From NCBI GenBank assembly GCA_029212845.1, contig JARGPD010000011.1, positions 1-47,585 of the forward strand: a stretch of DNA of 47,585 bases. Direction: 5' to 3'. Positions 36,477 through 45,134 of this stretch are shown here, one piece after another. The stretch comes from Planctomycetota bacterium (lineage in GTDB: Bacteria; Planctomycetota; UBA1135; GCA-002686595). Below the pieces are notes generated by a model. That model saw nothing but the letters and a program-made list of their open reading frames with translations. It was not told the origin of the DNA and did not search any database. How positions within the stretch are numbered: the first letter of the stretch is position 1; every line of letters begins with the position of its first letter. Made by a program: the position numbers and the translations under genes.

Positions 36477-37421
36477 CTACTTGGGGGCCAGGATCGCCTG
36501 GCGGCGGCCGGTGAGGCGGAGGGCTAGCGGCGTCATGCCGCCGGGGTCACCATCCACATGGTAGGGCACGGGGGACTCGGAGGACACGCTGACCTGGCGC
36601 GCGTGCAGGCGCTGGCAGGCGCCGCCCGGGATCCGGCCGAGGGTGCCGCGCAGGGTCGATGCGGCCAGGGCGCGGCGGCTGGCGTCGCGCCACAGGTACA
36701 GCTCCCAGCGGCCGTCGTCGCTCCGGGTCTCGGGGTCGAGCTTCAGGAAGCCGCCGTAGTGGATCATGTTGGAGACGATCACCTGACCGAAGGTGCCCTC
36801 GAGCGGCTCGCCATCGACGGCCACGCGCAGCACGGCGGGGCGGTAGCTGCGCACCTCGGAGAGGACGTGGGGCACGTAGGACAGCTTCGTGATCGTCCCG
36901 GTGCGAGCGGCATCGAGGCGGTGCACCACGTTGGCGTCGAGCCCGATGCCGATCGCGAGGAAGGAGGTCATCGAGGGGCCGGACTCGCCCGAGCGGACCT
37001 CGGCGAGGTCGAGCAGGCGCGTGTGGCCGGCCTCGATCACCTCGAGCAGGCCGGGCACGTGGCGCGGCAGGCGGAAGTCGAGGGCCAGCACGTTGGCCGT
37101 GCCCATCGGCAGGGTCGCGACCGGCAGGTCGCCGCCACCCGAGTTGGTCAGGCCGTCGAGCAGCTCCCGCAGGGTGCCGTCGCCGCCGATGGAGACGGCC
37201 AGGTCGACGTCGCCCGGGCGCTCGGTGGCCCAGCGCTTGGCGTCGCCCGCGCCCGCGGTCAGGCGCAGGTCGACGCGCGTGCCGAGGCGCTCGAGCCCCG
37301 CGGCGAGATCGCGGGCGGCGGCCTCACCGCGGCCCTTGCCCGCGATCGGGTTGGCGACCACGAGCGCGCTCGCAAAGCGCGGGCTGCTGCCGGGCGAGGA
37401 CCTGGTGGTGGGGGAGTCCAT
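36477..37421 (-). CDS. Diacylglycerol kinase-family lipid kinase
   Basis: This 314-residue protein has the DAGK catalytic fold: VVANPIAGKGRGEAAARDLA near the start, then DLAVSIGGDGTLRELLDGLT (the GGDGT nucleotide loop), LPVATLPMGTANVLALDFRL and FLAIGIGLDANVVHRLD. The C-terminal half (FGQVIVSNMIHYGGFLKLDP, then PVPYHVDGDPGG) matches the YegS/DgkB-like lipid-binding domain. Members phosphorylate diacylglycerol, ceramide or related lipids; the exact substrate cannot be read here. It is the first gene of a two-gene operon with kdsA and is divergent from an RmlD-like gene 69 bp away. Confidence 0.9.
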   Translation of the reverse strand: MDSPTTRSSPGSSPRFASALVVANPIAGKGRGEAAARDLAAGLERLGTRVDLRLTAGAGDAKRWATERPGDVDLAVSIGGDGTLRELLDGLTNSGGGDLPVATLPMGTANVLALDFRLPRHVPGLLEVIEAGHTRLLDLAEVRSGESGPSMTSFLAIGIGLDANVVHRLDAARTGTITKLSYVPHVLSEVRSYRPAVLRVAVDGEPLEGTFGQVIVSNMIHYGGFLKLDPETRSDDGRWELYLWRDASRRALAASTLRGTLGRIPGGACQRLHARQVSVSSESPVPYHVDGDPGGMTPLALRLTGRRQAILAPK

Positions 37422-37490
37422 GGACGCTCAAGTCTAGCAAGCGCGGCGGTTGCCCCTGGCTTCGGGCGGGGTGGGCCGTACCTTGGTGGG

Positions 37491-38465
37491 ATGCGGAGCG
37501 AGCGTCGGGCGGTGGATGTGGGTCGGGACCTGGTCGTCGGGGGCAGTGGCTTCCTCGGGGCCCATGTGGTGGCGGAGCTGGCGCGGCGCGGGCGGTCCCC
37601 TGTCTCGGCGTCGCGCGCTCCCGCGCCACCACCGGGGGCGACGGCGCCCGCTGAAGAGCTGGTGGTCGACGGCACGCTCCCCGGCGCCCTGGTGGAGGCG
37701 ATCGAGGCTGGCCACTTCGAGCGCGTCTTCCTCGTGGCGGCCCTGTCGCGGGTCGGGGACGCGGCGCACGACCCGGGGCTGGCCCTGCGGCTGAACCGCG
37801 ACTGGCCGGGGGAGCTCGCCGCCGCCTGTGCAGGTGCGGGCGTGCGCCTCGTGCACGTGTCGACCGACCTGGTCTTCGGGACCGAGCCGCCGCCCCGCGC
37901 GAGCGGCTTCACCGAGCAGGACCCCACCGCTCCCCTGGAGCCCTACGGCGCCTCCAAGGCCGCCGGCGAGCGACGGGTCCTCGAGGCCGCGCCGGACGCC
38001 CTGGTGGTGCGCCTGCCGCTCTTGTACGGGCACTCCTTCGGGCGCGGCCTCGGGGCTGGTGACGCCCTGGTGCGGGCCCTGGAGGCGGGCGACGATCCGA
38101 TGCTGTTCACCGACGAGCACCGCACCCCGATCGACGCGGCCGAGGCTGCGCGACTCCTGGTCGAGCTGGCAGGGAGCCCCGCTGCTGCCAGCCCGAGCGG
38201 GCTGCTGCACCTCGGTGGTCCCGAGCGGCTGAGCCGGGCGGAGCTCGGACAGCGGCTCCTGGCCGGTCGTCCGGAGCTCGCCTCCCCGCGCCTCGGCACC
38301 CGCGCCGATCTGGGGCTCGCAGCGACTCGCGCAGCCGATGCCTGCCTCGACTCCTCGCGCGCTCGAGCCCTGTGTGCCGAGCTCGGCATCGCCTGGCTCG
38401 AGCGCGCCCGCGACCACTCGAATAGCGACCAGGCGCGCGGAAATGCGGCCCCTCCGCCGCATTGA
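37491..38465 (+). CDS. RmlD-like NAD(P)-dependent sugar reductase/epimerase (SDR)
   Basis: From the ATG at 37491 the protein has 324 residues. A Rossmann GGSGFLGAHVVAELARRG motif lies at about 17-34. VRLVHVSTDLVFGTEPPPRA is the STD-x-VF segment of RmlD proteins, and YGASKAAGERRVLEA carries the YxxxK catalytic pair. DALVVRLPLLYG and FTDEHRTPIDAAEAARLLVE complete the dTDP-4-dehydrorhamnose reductase-type pattern. The frame is open far upstream, but that part is antisense to the lipid kinase gene. It probably acts in nucleotide-sugar metabolism for surface polysaccharide, fitting kdsA next door; the substrate is not determined. valS follows 79 bp later. Confidence 0.85.
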   Translation: MRSERRAVDVGRDLVVGGSGFLGAHVVAELARRGRSPVSASRAPAPPPGATAPAEELVVDGTLPGALVEAIEAGHFERVFLVAALSRVGDAAHDPGLALRLNRDWPGELAAACAGAGVRLVHVSTDLVFGTEPPPRASGFTEQDPTAPLEPYGASKAAGERRVLEAAPDALVVRLPLLYGHSFGRGLGAGDALVRALEAGDDPMLFTDEHRTPIDAAEAARLLVELAGSPAAASPSGLLHLGGPERLSRAELGQRLLAGRPELASPRLGTRADLGLAATRAADACLDSSRARALCAELGIAWLERARDHSNSDQARGNAAPPPH

Positions 38466-38544
38466 TCCCCTCGCGCCTTGACCCCTGGCAGAGGCCCGGT
38501 TGACATACTCGGTCTGCGCCCACGCGCCCGACCCCACGAACGTC

Positions 38545-41241
38545 ATGGAACTGCCCAAGGAATTGCCGAGCCGCTACGACCCGTCCCTCTACGAGAAGGA
38601 GATCTACTCCGAGTGGATGGAGAGTGGCGACTTCACGCCCCCCGCCGAGCCGACGCCCGGAGCGGAGACCTTCACGGTCATGATCCCGCCGCCGAACGTC
38701 ACCGGCGTGCTGCACATGGGCCACGCCCTCGACGGCACGATCCAGGACATCGTCGTGCGCCACAAGCGCATGCAGGGCTACGACACCCTCTGGGTGCCGG
38801 GCACCGACCACGCCGGCATTGCCACCCAGGCGGTGGTCGAGAAGAAGATCTACGCCGAGCTGGGCAAGACCCGCGACGAGCTTGGGCGCGAGGCCTTCCT
38901 CGACGAGATCTGGAAGTGGAAGGACGAGAACGGCGCGATCATCCTCGAGCAGTTCAAGGCGCTCGGCTGCTCCTGCGACTGGACGCGCACGCACTTCACG
39001 ATGGACGAGGGGCTGACGCGCGCGGTGCGCGTGGCCTTCGTGCGCCTATGGGAGAAGGACCTCGTGTACCGCGGCGCGCGCATGGTCAACTGGGACTGCG
39101 CCCTGCAGACGGCCATCTCCGACGACGAGATCGAGAACGTGCCCGCCAAGGGCAAGATGTGGTACATCCGCTACCCGCTCGTGGGCAGTGAGGGCTTCGT
39201 GACCGTGGCGACCACGCGTCCGGAGACGCTGCTGGGCGACACCGGGGTGGCGGTGCACCCGGACGACGAGCGCTACCAGCACCTCGTCGGCACCACCTGC
39301 CGGGTGCCCTTCGTGGACCGCGAGATCCCGATCGTGGCCGACGACACGGTCAACCCCGAGCTCGGCACCGGCGCGGTCAAGATCACGCCCGGCCACGACC
39401 ACAACGACTACGAGCGCGGTGAGCGGCACGCCCTGCCGATCATCAACATCCTCGAGAAGGACGGCACGCTCAACGAAGAGGGCGGGCCGTTCGCGGGCAA
39501 GTCCCGCGAGCTCGCGCGCAAGGAGATCGAGGCCGCGCTCGAGGAACTCGGCCTGCTCGACCGTGTCGAGGACATCAAGAACACCCAGCCGATCTCGGAC
39601 CGCTCGAAGACCGTCGTCGAGCCGCTGGTCAGCGAGCAGTGGTTCGTGAAGATGGAGCCGCTCGCCCAGCCCGCCATCGCGGCGGTCGAGACGGGCAAGC
39701 TGAACTTCAAGCCCGAGCGCTGGACCAAGGTCTACCTGGACTGGCTGACCAACGTGCGCGACTGGTGCATCAGCCGCCAGCTGTGGTGGGGCCACCGCAT
39801 TCCGGTCTGGTACGACGAGGACGGCGTGCCCTGCGCTTCCGTGGACGACCTCGAGCTCGGCTCGCCGCACCCCCAGACCGGCAAGCCGATCGTGCGCCAG
39901 GACGACGACGTGCTGGACACCTGGGCCTCGTCGTGGCTGTGGCCCTTCGCGACGCTCGGCTGGCCGGACGACACCGCCGACATGCGGCGCTTCTACCCGA
40001 CCCAGTTCCTGGCGACGGCGCGCGACATCATCTACCTGTGGGTGGCGCGCATGGTCATGGCCGGCTACGAGCTGCTCGACCACCTTCCCGAGGCAGAGCG
40101 CAACCCCTTCACCACCTGCTACATCCACGCCACCGTGCTGGACGGCAAGGGCAAGCGCATGTCGAAGAGCGCCGGCAACGGCATCGACCCGCTCGAGATG
40201 GTCGAGCAGTACGGCGCCGATGCCGTGCGCTTCTGCCTGATCAGCCTGACCCGCGAGGGCCAGGACGTGAAGCTGTCCGAGAACCGCTTCGAGGACGGCC
40301 GCCGCTTCACCAACAAGCTGTGGAACGCGGCGCGCTTCGTGTGCTCGAACCTCGAGGGCGAGCGCGGCGCCGGCACCATGGCGGAGGCGCGCACCTTCGA
40401 GGACCGCTGGATCCTCTCGCGCCTCTCGGCGGTGATCGCCGAGACCACGACGGCACTCAACGAGTACCGCTTCAACGACGCGCTCACCGGGCTCTACCGC
40501 TTCACCTGGAACGACTTCTGTGACTGGTACCTGGAGCTGGCCAAGGGCCGCTTCACCGCCGGTGGTGACGGCGCCGATGGCGTCGTCGTGCGAGGCGTGC
40601 TGGCGCGCGTGCTGACCGACCTCCTGAAGCTCTTGCACCCCTTCATCCCGTTCCAGACCGAGGTGCTTTGGCAGGTCGTGCACGAGACCCTCGGCGAGGA
40701 GCCCTCGAGCGCGATCTTGACCTCGCCGTGGCCCCACGGCGTCGGCATCGAGGTCGACGCCGAGGCCGAGGCGCGCATGGACCTGCTCCAGGAGCTGGTC
40801 CGCGCGGTGCGCAACATCCGCTCGGTGACCATGGTCGGCGAGAAGAAGCCCCTGGTCGCGATGGTGAACGCTCCCTCGGAGTCCGACCGCGCGATCCTGA
40901 CCGAGCTCGAGGCCGCGGCCCGCGGCATCGGCTTCCTCGAGAGCCTCGAGATCGCCGAGAGTTCCGAGCGGCCGCCCTCGTCCGCGGTCGGCGTGGCCGG
41001 CGGCCTGGAGGTCTTCGTGACCCTCGGCCCCGAGGTCGACCTCGACAAGCTCAAGGTCGCCCTGGACCAGCGCCTGGCCAAGACCACCAAGCTGATGCAG
41101 GGCACCGAGAAGAAGCTGGGCAACGCCAGCTTCGTCGAGCGCGCCGACCCCGAGATCGTCGAGGGTGAGCGCGCCCGCCTGGTCGAGCTCGGCGTCGAGC
41201 TCGAGCTCTTGACCCGCAACCTCGCCGGGCTCTCCGGCTGA
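38545..41241 (+). CDS. valS: Valyl-tRNA synthetase
   Basis: This 898-residue class I synthetase charges tRNA-Val. From the ATG at 38545 it begins MELPKELPSRYDPSLYEKEI. The HIGH motif appears as PPPNVTGVLHMGHALDG at about 45-61 and KMSKS as KRMSKSAGNGIDPLEM near residue 537. The editing (CP1) domain lies between: TTRPETLLGDTGVAVHPDD and TGAVKITPGHDHNDYERG. An anticodon-binding domain and a C-terminal coiled coil (LDQRLAKTTKLMQGTEKKLG) complete the usual ValRS layout. A TTG at 38500 in frame would add 15 non-conserved residues. The sulfatase-fold gene begins 3 bp downstream. Confidence 0.98.
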   Translation: MELPKELPSRYDPSLYEKEIYSEWMESGDFTPPAEPTPGAETFTVMIPPPNVTGVLHMGHALDGTIQDIVVRHKRMQGYDTLWVPGTDHAGIATQAVVEKKIYAELGKTRDELGREAFLDEIWKWKDENGAIILEQFKALGCSCDWTRTHFTMDEGLTRAVRVAFVRLWEKDLVYRGARMVNWDCALQTAISDDEIENVPAKGKMWYIRYPLVGSEGFVTVATTRPETLLGDTGVAVHPDDERYQHLVGTTCRVPFVDREIPIVADDTVNPELGTGAVKITPGHDHNDYERGERHALPIINILEKDGTLNEEGGPFAGKSRELARKEIEAALEELGLLDRVEDIKNTQPISDRSKTVVEPLVSEQWFVKMEPLAQPAIAAVETGKLNFKPERWTKVYLDWLTNVRDWCISRQLWWGHRIPVWYDEDGVPCASVDDLELGSPHPQTGKPIVRQDDDVLDTWASSWLWPFATLGWPDDTADMRRFYPTQFLATARDIIYLWVARMVMAGYELLDHLPEAERNPFTTCYIHATVLDGKGKRMSKSAGNGIDPLEMVEQYGADAVRFCLISLTREGQDVKLSENRFEDGRRFTNKLWNAARFVCSNLEGERGAGTMAEARTFEDRWILSRLSAVIAETTTALNEYRFNDALTGLYRFTWNDFCDWYLELAKGRFTAGGDGADGVVVRGVLARVLTDLLKLLHPFIPFQTEVLWQVVHETLGEEPSSAILTSPWPHGVGIEVDAEAEARMDLLQELVRAVRNIRSVTMVGEKKPLVAMVNAPSESDRAILTELEAAARGIGFLESLEIAESSERPPSSAVGVAGGLEVFVTLGPEVDLDKLKVALDQRLAKTTKLMQGTEKKLGNASFVERADPEIVEGERARLVELGVELELLTRNLAGLSG

Positions 41242-41244
41242 GCC

Positions 41245-43266
41245 ATGAAGGCCAGTCACAAGTGGGGGGGGCTGGCGCTCTTCGCCATTGGCCTCGGTGC
41301 TTGCGGCGGGGGCGGCGCTGACGAGCAGGGCACCTCGGCGGCTGCGACCTCGCGCGGCCGCGGCCCGGTCGTCCTGTTCGTCGTCGACACCCTGCGCGCC
41401 GACCACCTCGGCTGCTACGGCTACGAGCCCGACACCTCGCCGGCCCTCGACCGCCTGGCCGCCGAGGGCGTCCTCTTCGAGGCCTGCCAGGCCCAGTCGT
41501 CCTGGACCAAGCCGGCGACCGCGTCCGTCCTGACCGGTCTGCTACCGAGCCAGCACGGCGCCGTGCACAAGGTCTCGGCCCTGCCGCCCGAGCACCTCTT
41601 GCTGGCCGAACCCCTAGGCGCCGCCGGCTACGCCACCGCGGCCTTCGGCGGCAACGGCTTCATCTTCGGAACCGAGCAGGGCTTCAGCCGCGGCTTCGAC
41701 ACCTTCCACTCGGGCGTCGACCTGCAGGGCGACGGCAACGAGCAGCTGATCGCCGAGGCGGACCTGCTCGTCGACGGAGCGATCGACTGGCTCGACGGCC
41801 ACATGCAGAGCGAGGCCGATCAGCCCTTCTTCCTGTACGTGCACGTGATCGACCCCCACGATCCCTACGCGCCGCCGCCCGACCTGGTGCACGCTTTCGG
41901 CGAGCCCCTCGCTCCTCCCTTCCCGACCGACGCCGAGCTCGCGCGCCCGGGCCCGGTGGTCGCGCGCTATCCGGGCGGCGTGCCGGACGTCGTGCAGGAG
42001 CGCATGCGCCAGCTCTACGACGGCGAGATCGCGGGCGCCGACCGCGCCTTCGGGCGCCTGCTCGAGAGCCTCGAGCGCCATGGCGTGTACGACGAGGCGA
42101 CGATCGTCTTCGTCTCGGACCACGGCGAGGAATTCTTCGACCACGGCGGCGTCGGCCACAACCCGCTCCTGTACCAGGAGGTCATCCAGGTGCCCCTGGT
42201 GGTCAAGTTCCCGACCTCGCTCGGGGATGCGCTGCCCGGCCAGCGCTTCGCCCCGCGCGTGCGCCAGGTCGACGTGCTGCCGACCCTGCTCGACACGCTC
42301 GGCATCGAGCTCGAGCCCGAGCGTGCGGCCCAGCTCGCGGGTCAGAGCCTGGTGCCGGCGCTGCTCGGCGAGGCCAGCTGGGGCGAGCAGCCGGCCGTGA
42401 CCGAGGTCGACTACGAAGGCGTCTACCGCAAGTCCCTGATCCAGGGCGGGACCAAGTACGTGCGCACCTGGGCGCCGCGCCTCGAGGAGCGCCTGTTCGA
42501 CCTGGAGGCCGACCCGGGCGAGACGCGCAACCTAGTCGCCGAGCAGCCTGGCCGCGTGGCCGAGCTGCGCGCGGACCTCGGGCGCCTGTCGAGCCTGGGC
42601 GGACGCGGCTGGGGCTTCGTGATGCGCAACGAGACCGAGCTCACGGTCGGGATCGCCGGCTTGATCACCTTCCGCGGCGACGCGCTAGCTGGCCTCGATC
42701 CCCTGGGGCTCGAGCTCGAGGGCTTCGACGCAGCCCTGGCCGACGGGCCCCTGGGCCAGGGCTGGGTCGAGTTCACCAAGGGCACCGACGGCAAGCGCAA
42801 CGTGCGCTACACCTTGGGGGAGCCCAGCGCCGAGGGACAGCCCGGGGACGCGGCCGTGGGCACCGAGCACTACCCCGGGTTCGACCCGAGTGGCATGCCC
42901 AGCTACGAGGGGCGCGGGGCGTGGTTCCTGACGACCCTCGCGCCGGGCGATGAGGACGGAGTCAGCTTCATGCCGGCGCCGGGGACCGAGGACCTGCGCC
43001 TGATGCTGTGGGCGGACGGTGAGCCGGTCCCCCCCGAGTTCGTCTTCCTCGGGCCCGGCCTCGAGCGGGCCGGTGCGATGCCGCTGGCGCTCGGGACCGG
43101 CGAGGGCCTCGAGCTGCCCGGCACCCCGCCGCGCAGCACCGTGCCGGAAGGCGCCCCGCTGCATGGCTGGCTGTGGAAGAACATGGACCCGGCGACCCTC
43201 GACGTCGAGCTCTCCCCCGAGACCGAGGCCAACCTGCGCGACCTCGGCTACTTCGGCGACGACTGA
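41245..43266 (+). CDS. Sulfatase-fold lipoprotein with Thr at the nucleophile position
   Basis: This 673-residue protein has a lipoprotein signal (lipobox GLGAC, Cys20) and an alkaline-phosphatase-superfamily domain. Metal-site blocks are VVLFVVDTLRADHLGCYGY (Asp48), VHVIDPHDPYAPPP and FVSDHGEEFFDHGGVGHNP. The active-site segment reads SSWTKPATASVLTG. The sulfatase consensus C/S-x-P-x-R, needed for formylglycine formation, is replaced by Thr88-x-Pro-x-Thr. Thr is the nucleophile in related phosphotransferases and phosphatases of this superfamily, so a phosphate- or phosphonate-directed activity is more likely than classic sulfatase chemistry. About 230 further residues (440-673) are beta-rich and unrecognised. 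It starts 3 bp after valS and converges on the paralogous genes downstream. Confidence 0.87.
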   Translation: MKASHKWGGLALFAIGLGACGGGGADEQGTSAAATSRGRGPVVLFVVDTLRADHLGCYGYEPDTSPALDRLAAEGVLFEACQAQSSWTKPATASVLTGLLPSQHGAVHKVSALPPEHLLLAEPLGAAGYATAAFGGNGFIFGTEQGFSRGFDTFHSGVDLQGDGNEQLIAEADLLVDGAIDWLDGHMQSEADQPFFLYVHVIDPHDPYAPPPDLVHAFGEPLAPPFPTDAELARPGPVVARYPGGVPDVVQERMRQLYDGEIAGADRAFGRLLESLERHGVYDEATIVFVSDHGEEFFDHGGVGHNPLLYQEVIQVPLVVKFPTSLGDALPGQRFAPRVRQVDVLPTLLDTLGIELEPERAAQLAGQSLVPALLGEASWGEQPAVTEVDYEGVYRKSLIQGGTKYVRTWAPRLEERLFDLEADPGETRNLVAEQPGRVAELRADLGRLSSLGGRGWGFVMRNETELTVGIAGLITFRGDALAGLDPLGLELEGFDAALADGPLGQGWVEFTKGTDGKRNVRYTLGEPSAEGQPGDAAVGTEHYPGFDPSGMPSYEGRGAWFLTTLAPGDEDGVSFMPAPGTEDLRLMLWADGEPVPPEFVFLGPGLERAGAMPLALGTGEGLELPGTPPRSTVPEGAPLHGWLWKNMDPATLDVELSPETEANLRDLGYFGDD

Positions 43267-43278
43267 GGCCGTGTCGCC

Positions 43279-44973
43279 CTACTCGGGCAGCCAGGAGTAG
43301 TCGACGGCGCCGGGCAGGGTCGCGAGGGGCAGCCGGAAGTGGAAGCCCTGGTCGGTCACGCTGGTGGGCACGACCAGCTCCATGTGGACGAGCGTCGCGG
43401 CCGGGGAGCCGGTGCCCTCGGTGGTCGTCGGGGCTGCCGCGCGGGGCTGGAGCGAGGCGCGGCCCTGCAGCAGGTAGCCCAGGGTCGGCGGGTGCGTGGG
43501 GAGCGCGGCGACGAGCTCCTGCGCGGCGTCACCCAGGACCAGGGTCGGCTGGCCCGCCCCTTCGCCGGCTGCACGATAGGAGACGCTGTAGGTCCCGGGC
43601 ACGAGGCGTGGCTCGAGCAGGTCGATGCTGGTCGAGAGCAGGCCGAGCTCGAGCTCGGAGCTGTGGCGCTCGAGCTCGGCTAGGTCGGCCAGGCCCGTGC
43701 TCCCGACCGGGATCACCGCGAGGTGGTCGTGGGCCAGGATCACCCGGTGGGTGGACGGCCTGCCGGCGAGGGACTCCGACGCGGGGCGCCGGTGCAGCCA
43801 GCGCTGCAGGTGGACGGCTTGCTGGACGCGGTAGGTGCTGCCGGTCGCGGCCTCGAAGGCGGCCAGCTCACTGGCGAGCACGTGCAGGAAGAGGTCCTCG
43901 CCAGGGGTCGCACTGGCACTGCAGCGCAATCCCAAGGTAGAGGTGGACATCCAGGGGGCGACACCGCGGCGGGTCGTCAGGCGCGTGGCCACGGACGGGC
44001 TGCCGAAGTCTCCGCTGACCGCGACGTGGTGGTCGGGATCGAACTCGGGCGCGATCCTCTCCTTGCTGCCCTGGATCTTGACCACGAGCGGTTTGAACTT
44101 CGGGTAGGCCTGGAACGGGCTGCGGGTCCACTCCCAGACGTTGCCGGAGAGGTCGTGGATGCCCTGGAGCTGGTCCTGGTTCTCGGGCGTGCGCTCGACC
44201 TGGGTGCCGCGCTCGTCGAGCCAGGCGCTGCCGCTTGGGTAGCTGCCGACGGGCGCCGTGTGGCCGAGCTTGGCTTCGACGGAGTTGGCTCGAGTGGGGT
44301 CGAAGTCGTCACCCCAGGGATAGGCGCGGGTGGTCCGGCCGCGGCCGACGGCCTGGTGCTCCTCCTCACTGACGAGGCGCAGGCCGGCCCAGCGGGCAAA
44401 GGCCTCGGCCTGGCTGTGGGTCACGTTGACGACGGGGTGGTCGGCGAGCTCCGGGGGGACCTCGAAATTCGGCAGAGGGAGCCCGGCATCCGGGGCCTCT
44501 TGCTCGGCCCAGTGCTCGGGCGGTTCGCACCCGGTCGCCTCGACGAAGGCTGCGTACTGCTCGTTGGTGACCTCTGTTGGCATGTAGAAGAAGTCGTCGA
44601 GCTTGACCTTGTGCTCGGGGTACTCGGAGGCCAGCGGCCGCAACTGCTGCGACTCGATCATCTGGGTGACCCGCTTGCGGTCGAGGCCGATGCGGTAGCT
44701 TCCGCCGCTGACCAGGATGAGGCCGGGCGGCGTCGAGCTGGCCAGCGCGTCGAGGGGCAGCCGCTCTGGCAACGGCATCGGCGTGGGCTGCTTGGGGGCG
44801 GGCTCGGGCTCCGGTAAGGACTCCGGTAGGGGGACCAGCGAGCGGGCAGCGAATGGGGCGATGGTGGACGCCGGGTCCTGGGGCAGCTCGAGCTGCACGT
44901 CGGGCGGGGACAGCTGCCAGGCAGCCAGGGCGGAGACGGCAGCGAGGGCAGTGAGGGCAGCGAGCTTCTTCAT
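43279..44973 (-). CDS. Exported formylglycine-generating-enzyme-fold (SUMF1) protein, paralogue A
   Basis: From the ATG at 44973 the protein has 564 residues: a signal peptide or anchor (KKLAALTALAAVSALAAW), a Pro/Glu-rich linker to about residue 85, then a SUMF1/FGE-sulfatase domain to about 360. That domain contains LDDFFYMPTEVTNEQYAAFV, HPVVNVTHSQAEAFARWAGL, RLVSEEEHQAVGRG, YPWGDDFDPTRANSVEAK, LSGNVWEWTRSPF and GLRCSAS. The two catalytic cysteines of true FGE (in the KGGSYMC...YC region) are missing; the matching segment reads SGDFGSPSVATRL. It is probably a binding rather than an oxidising member. The C-terminal 200 residues are beta-rich. It has a tandem paralogue upstream and converges on the sulfatase-fold gene. 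Confidence 0.87.
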   Translation of the reverse strand: MKKLAALTALAAVSALAAWQLSPPDVQLELPQDPASTIAPFAARSLVPLPESLPEPEPAPKQPTPMPLPERLPLDALASSTPPGLILVSGGSYRIGLDRKRVTQMIESQQLRPLASEYPEHKVKLDDFFYMPTEVTNEQYAAFVEATGCEPPEHWAEQEAPDAGLPLPNFEVPPELADHPVVNVTHSQAEAFARWAGLRLVSEEEHQAVGRGRTTRAYPWGDDFDPTRANSVEAKLGHTAPVGSYPSGSAWLDERGTQVERTPENQDQLQGIHDLSGNVWEWTRSPFQAYPKFKPLVVKIQGSKERIAPEFDPDHHVAVSGDFGSPSVATRLTTRRGVAPWMSTSTLGLRCSASATPGEDLFLHVLASELAAFEAATGSTYRVQQAVHLQRWLHRRPASESLAGRPSTHRVILAHDHLAVIPVGSTGLADLAELERHSSELELGLLSTSIDLLEPRLVPGTYSVSYRAAGEGAGQPTLVLGDAAQELVAALPTHPPTLGYLLQGRASLQPRAAAPTTTEGTGSPAATLVHMELVVPTSVTDQGFHFRLPLATLPGAVDYSWLPE

Positions 44974-45072
44974 GGGGGGCACCGAGGGGGCGAGGTTCCC
45001 CCAAGCTACCGCACCCGCGGCCCGAAGCTACCGAGCTTGGGCTGCCGGGACCCCGGGCAGGGCTAGGAACGG

Positions 45073-45113
45073 CCCGGAGGGGGCTAGCAGCGGTGCTGCC
45101 AGCCCCCTCCGGG
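45073..45113 (-). terminator. Strong hairpin between the two FGE-fold genes
   Basis: A perfect 13-bp stem (CCCGGAGGGGGCT at 45073-45085 with AGCCCCCTCCGGG at 45101-45113) encloses a second 5-bp stem. It lies 21 bp beyond the stop of paralogue B on the minus strand and upstream of paralogue A. It suggests that the two genes are transcribed separately. CCGTTCCT follows on the minus strand. Confidence 0.75.
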
Positions 45114-45134
45114 TCTTGCGCGTTCGCCGTTCGG

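Noticed and set aside
38500-38505. TTGACA as a -35 box for valS
   Set aside because: It matches the consensus exactly, but no acceptable -10 element lies 16-18 bp downstream, and it coincides with an in-frame TTG.
39046-41406. A 786-codon open frame antisense to valS
   Set aside because: It mirrors the real gene; in 70% GC DNA the complement of G/C third positions leaves long open frames. Its product is low complexity (His, Asp, Leu, Gln repeats) with no recognisable domain.
41502-41522. Formylglycine-type sulfatase active site
   Set aside because: The motif reads T-K-P-A-T, lacking the Cys/Ser and Arg needed for modification, so the gene is not called an ordinary sulfatase.
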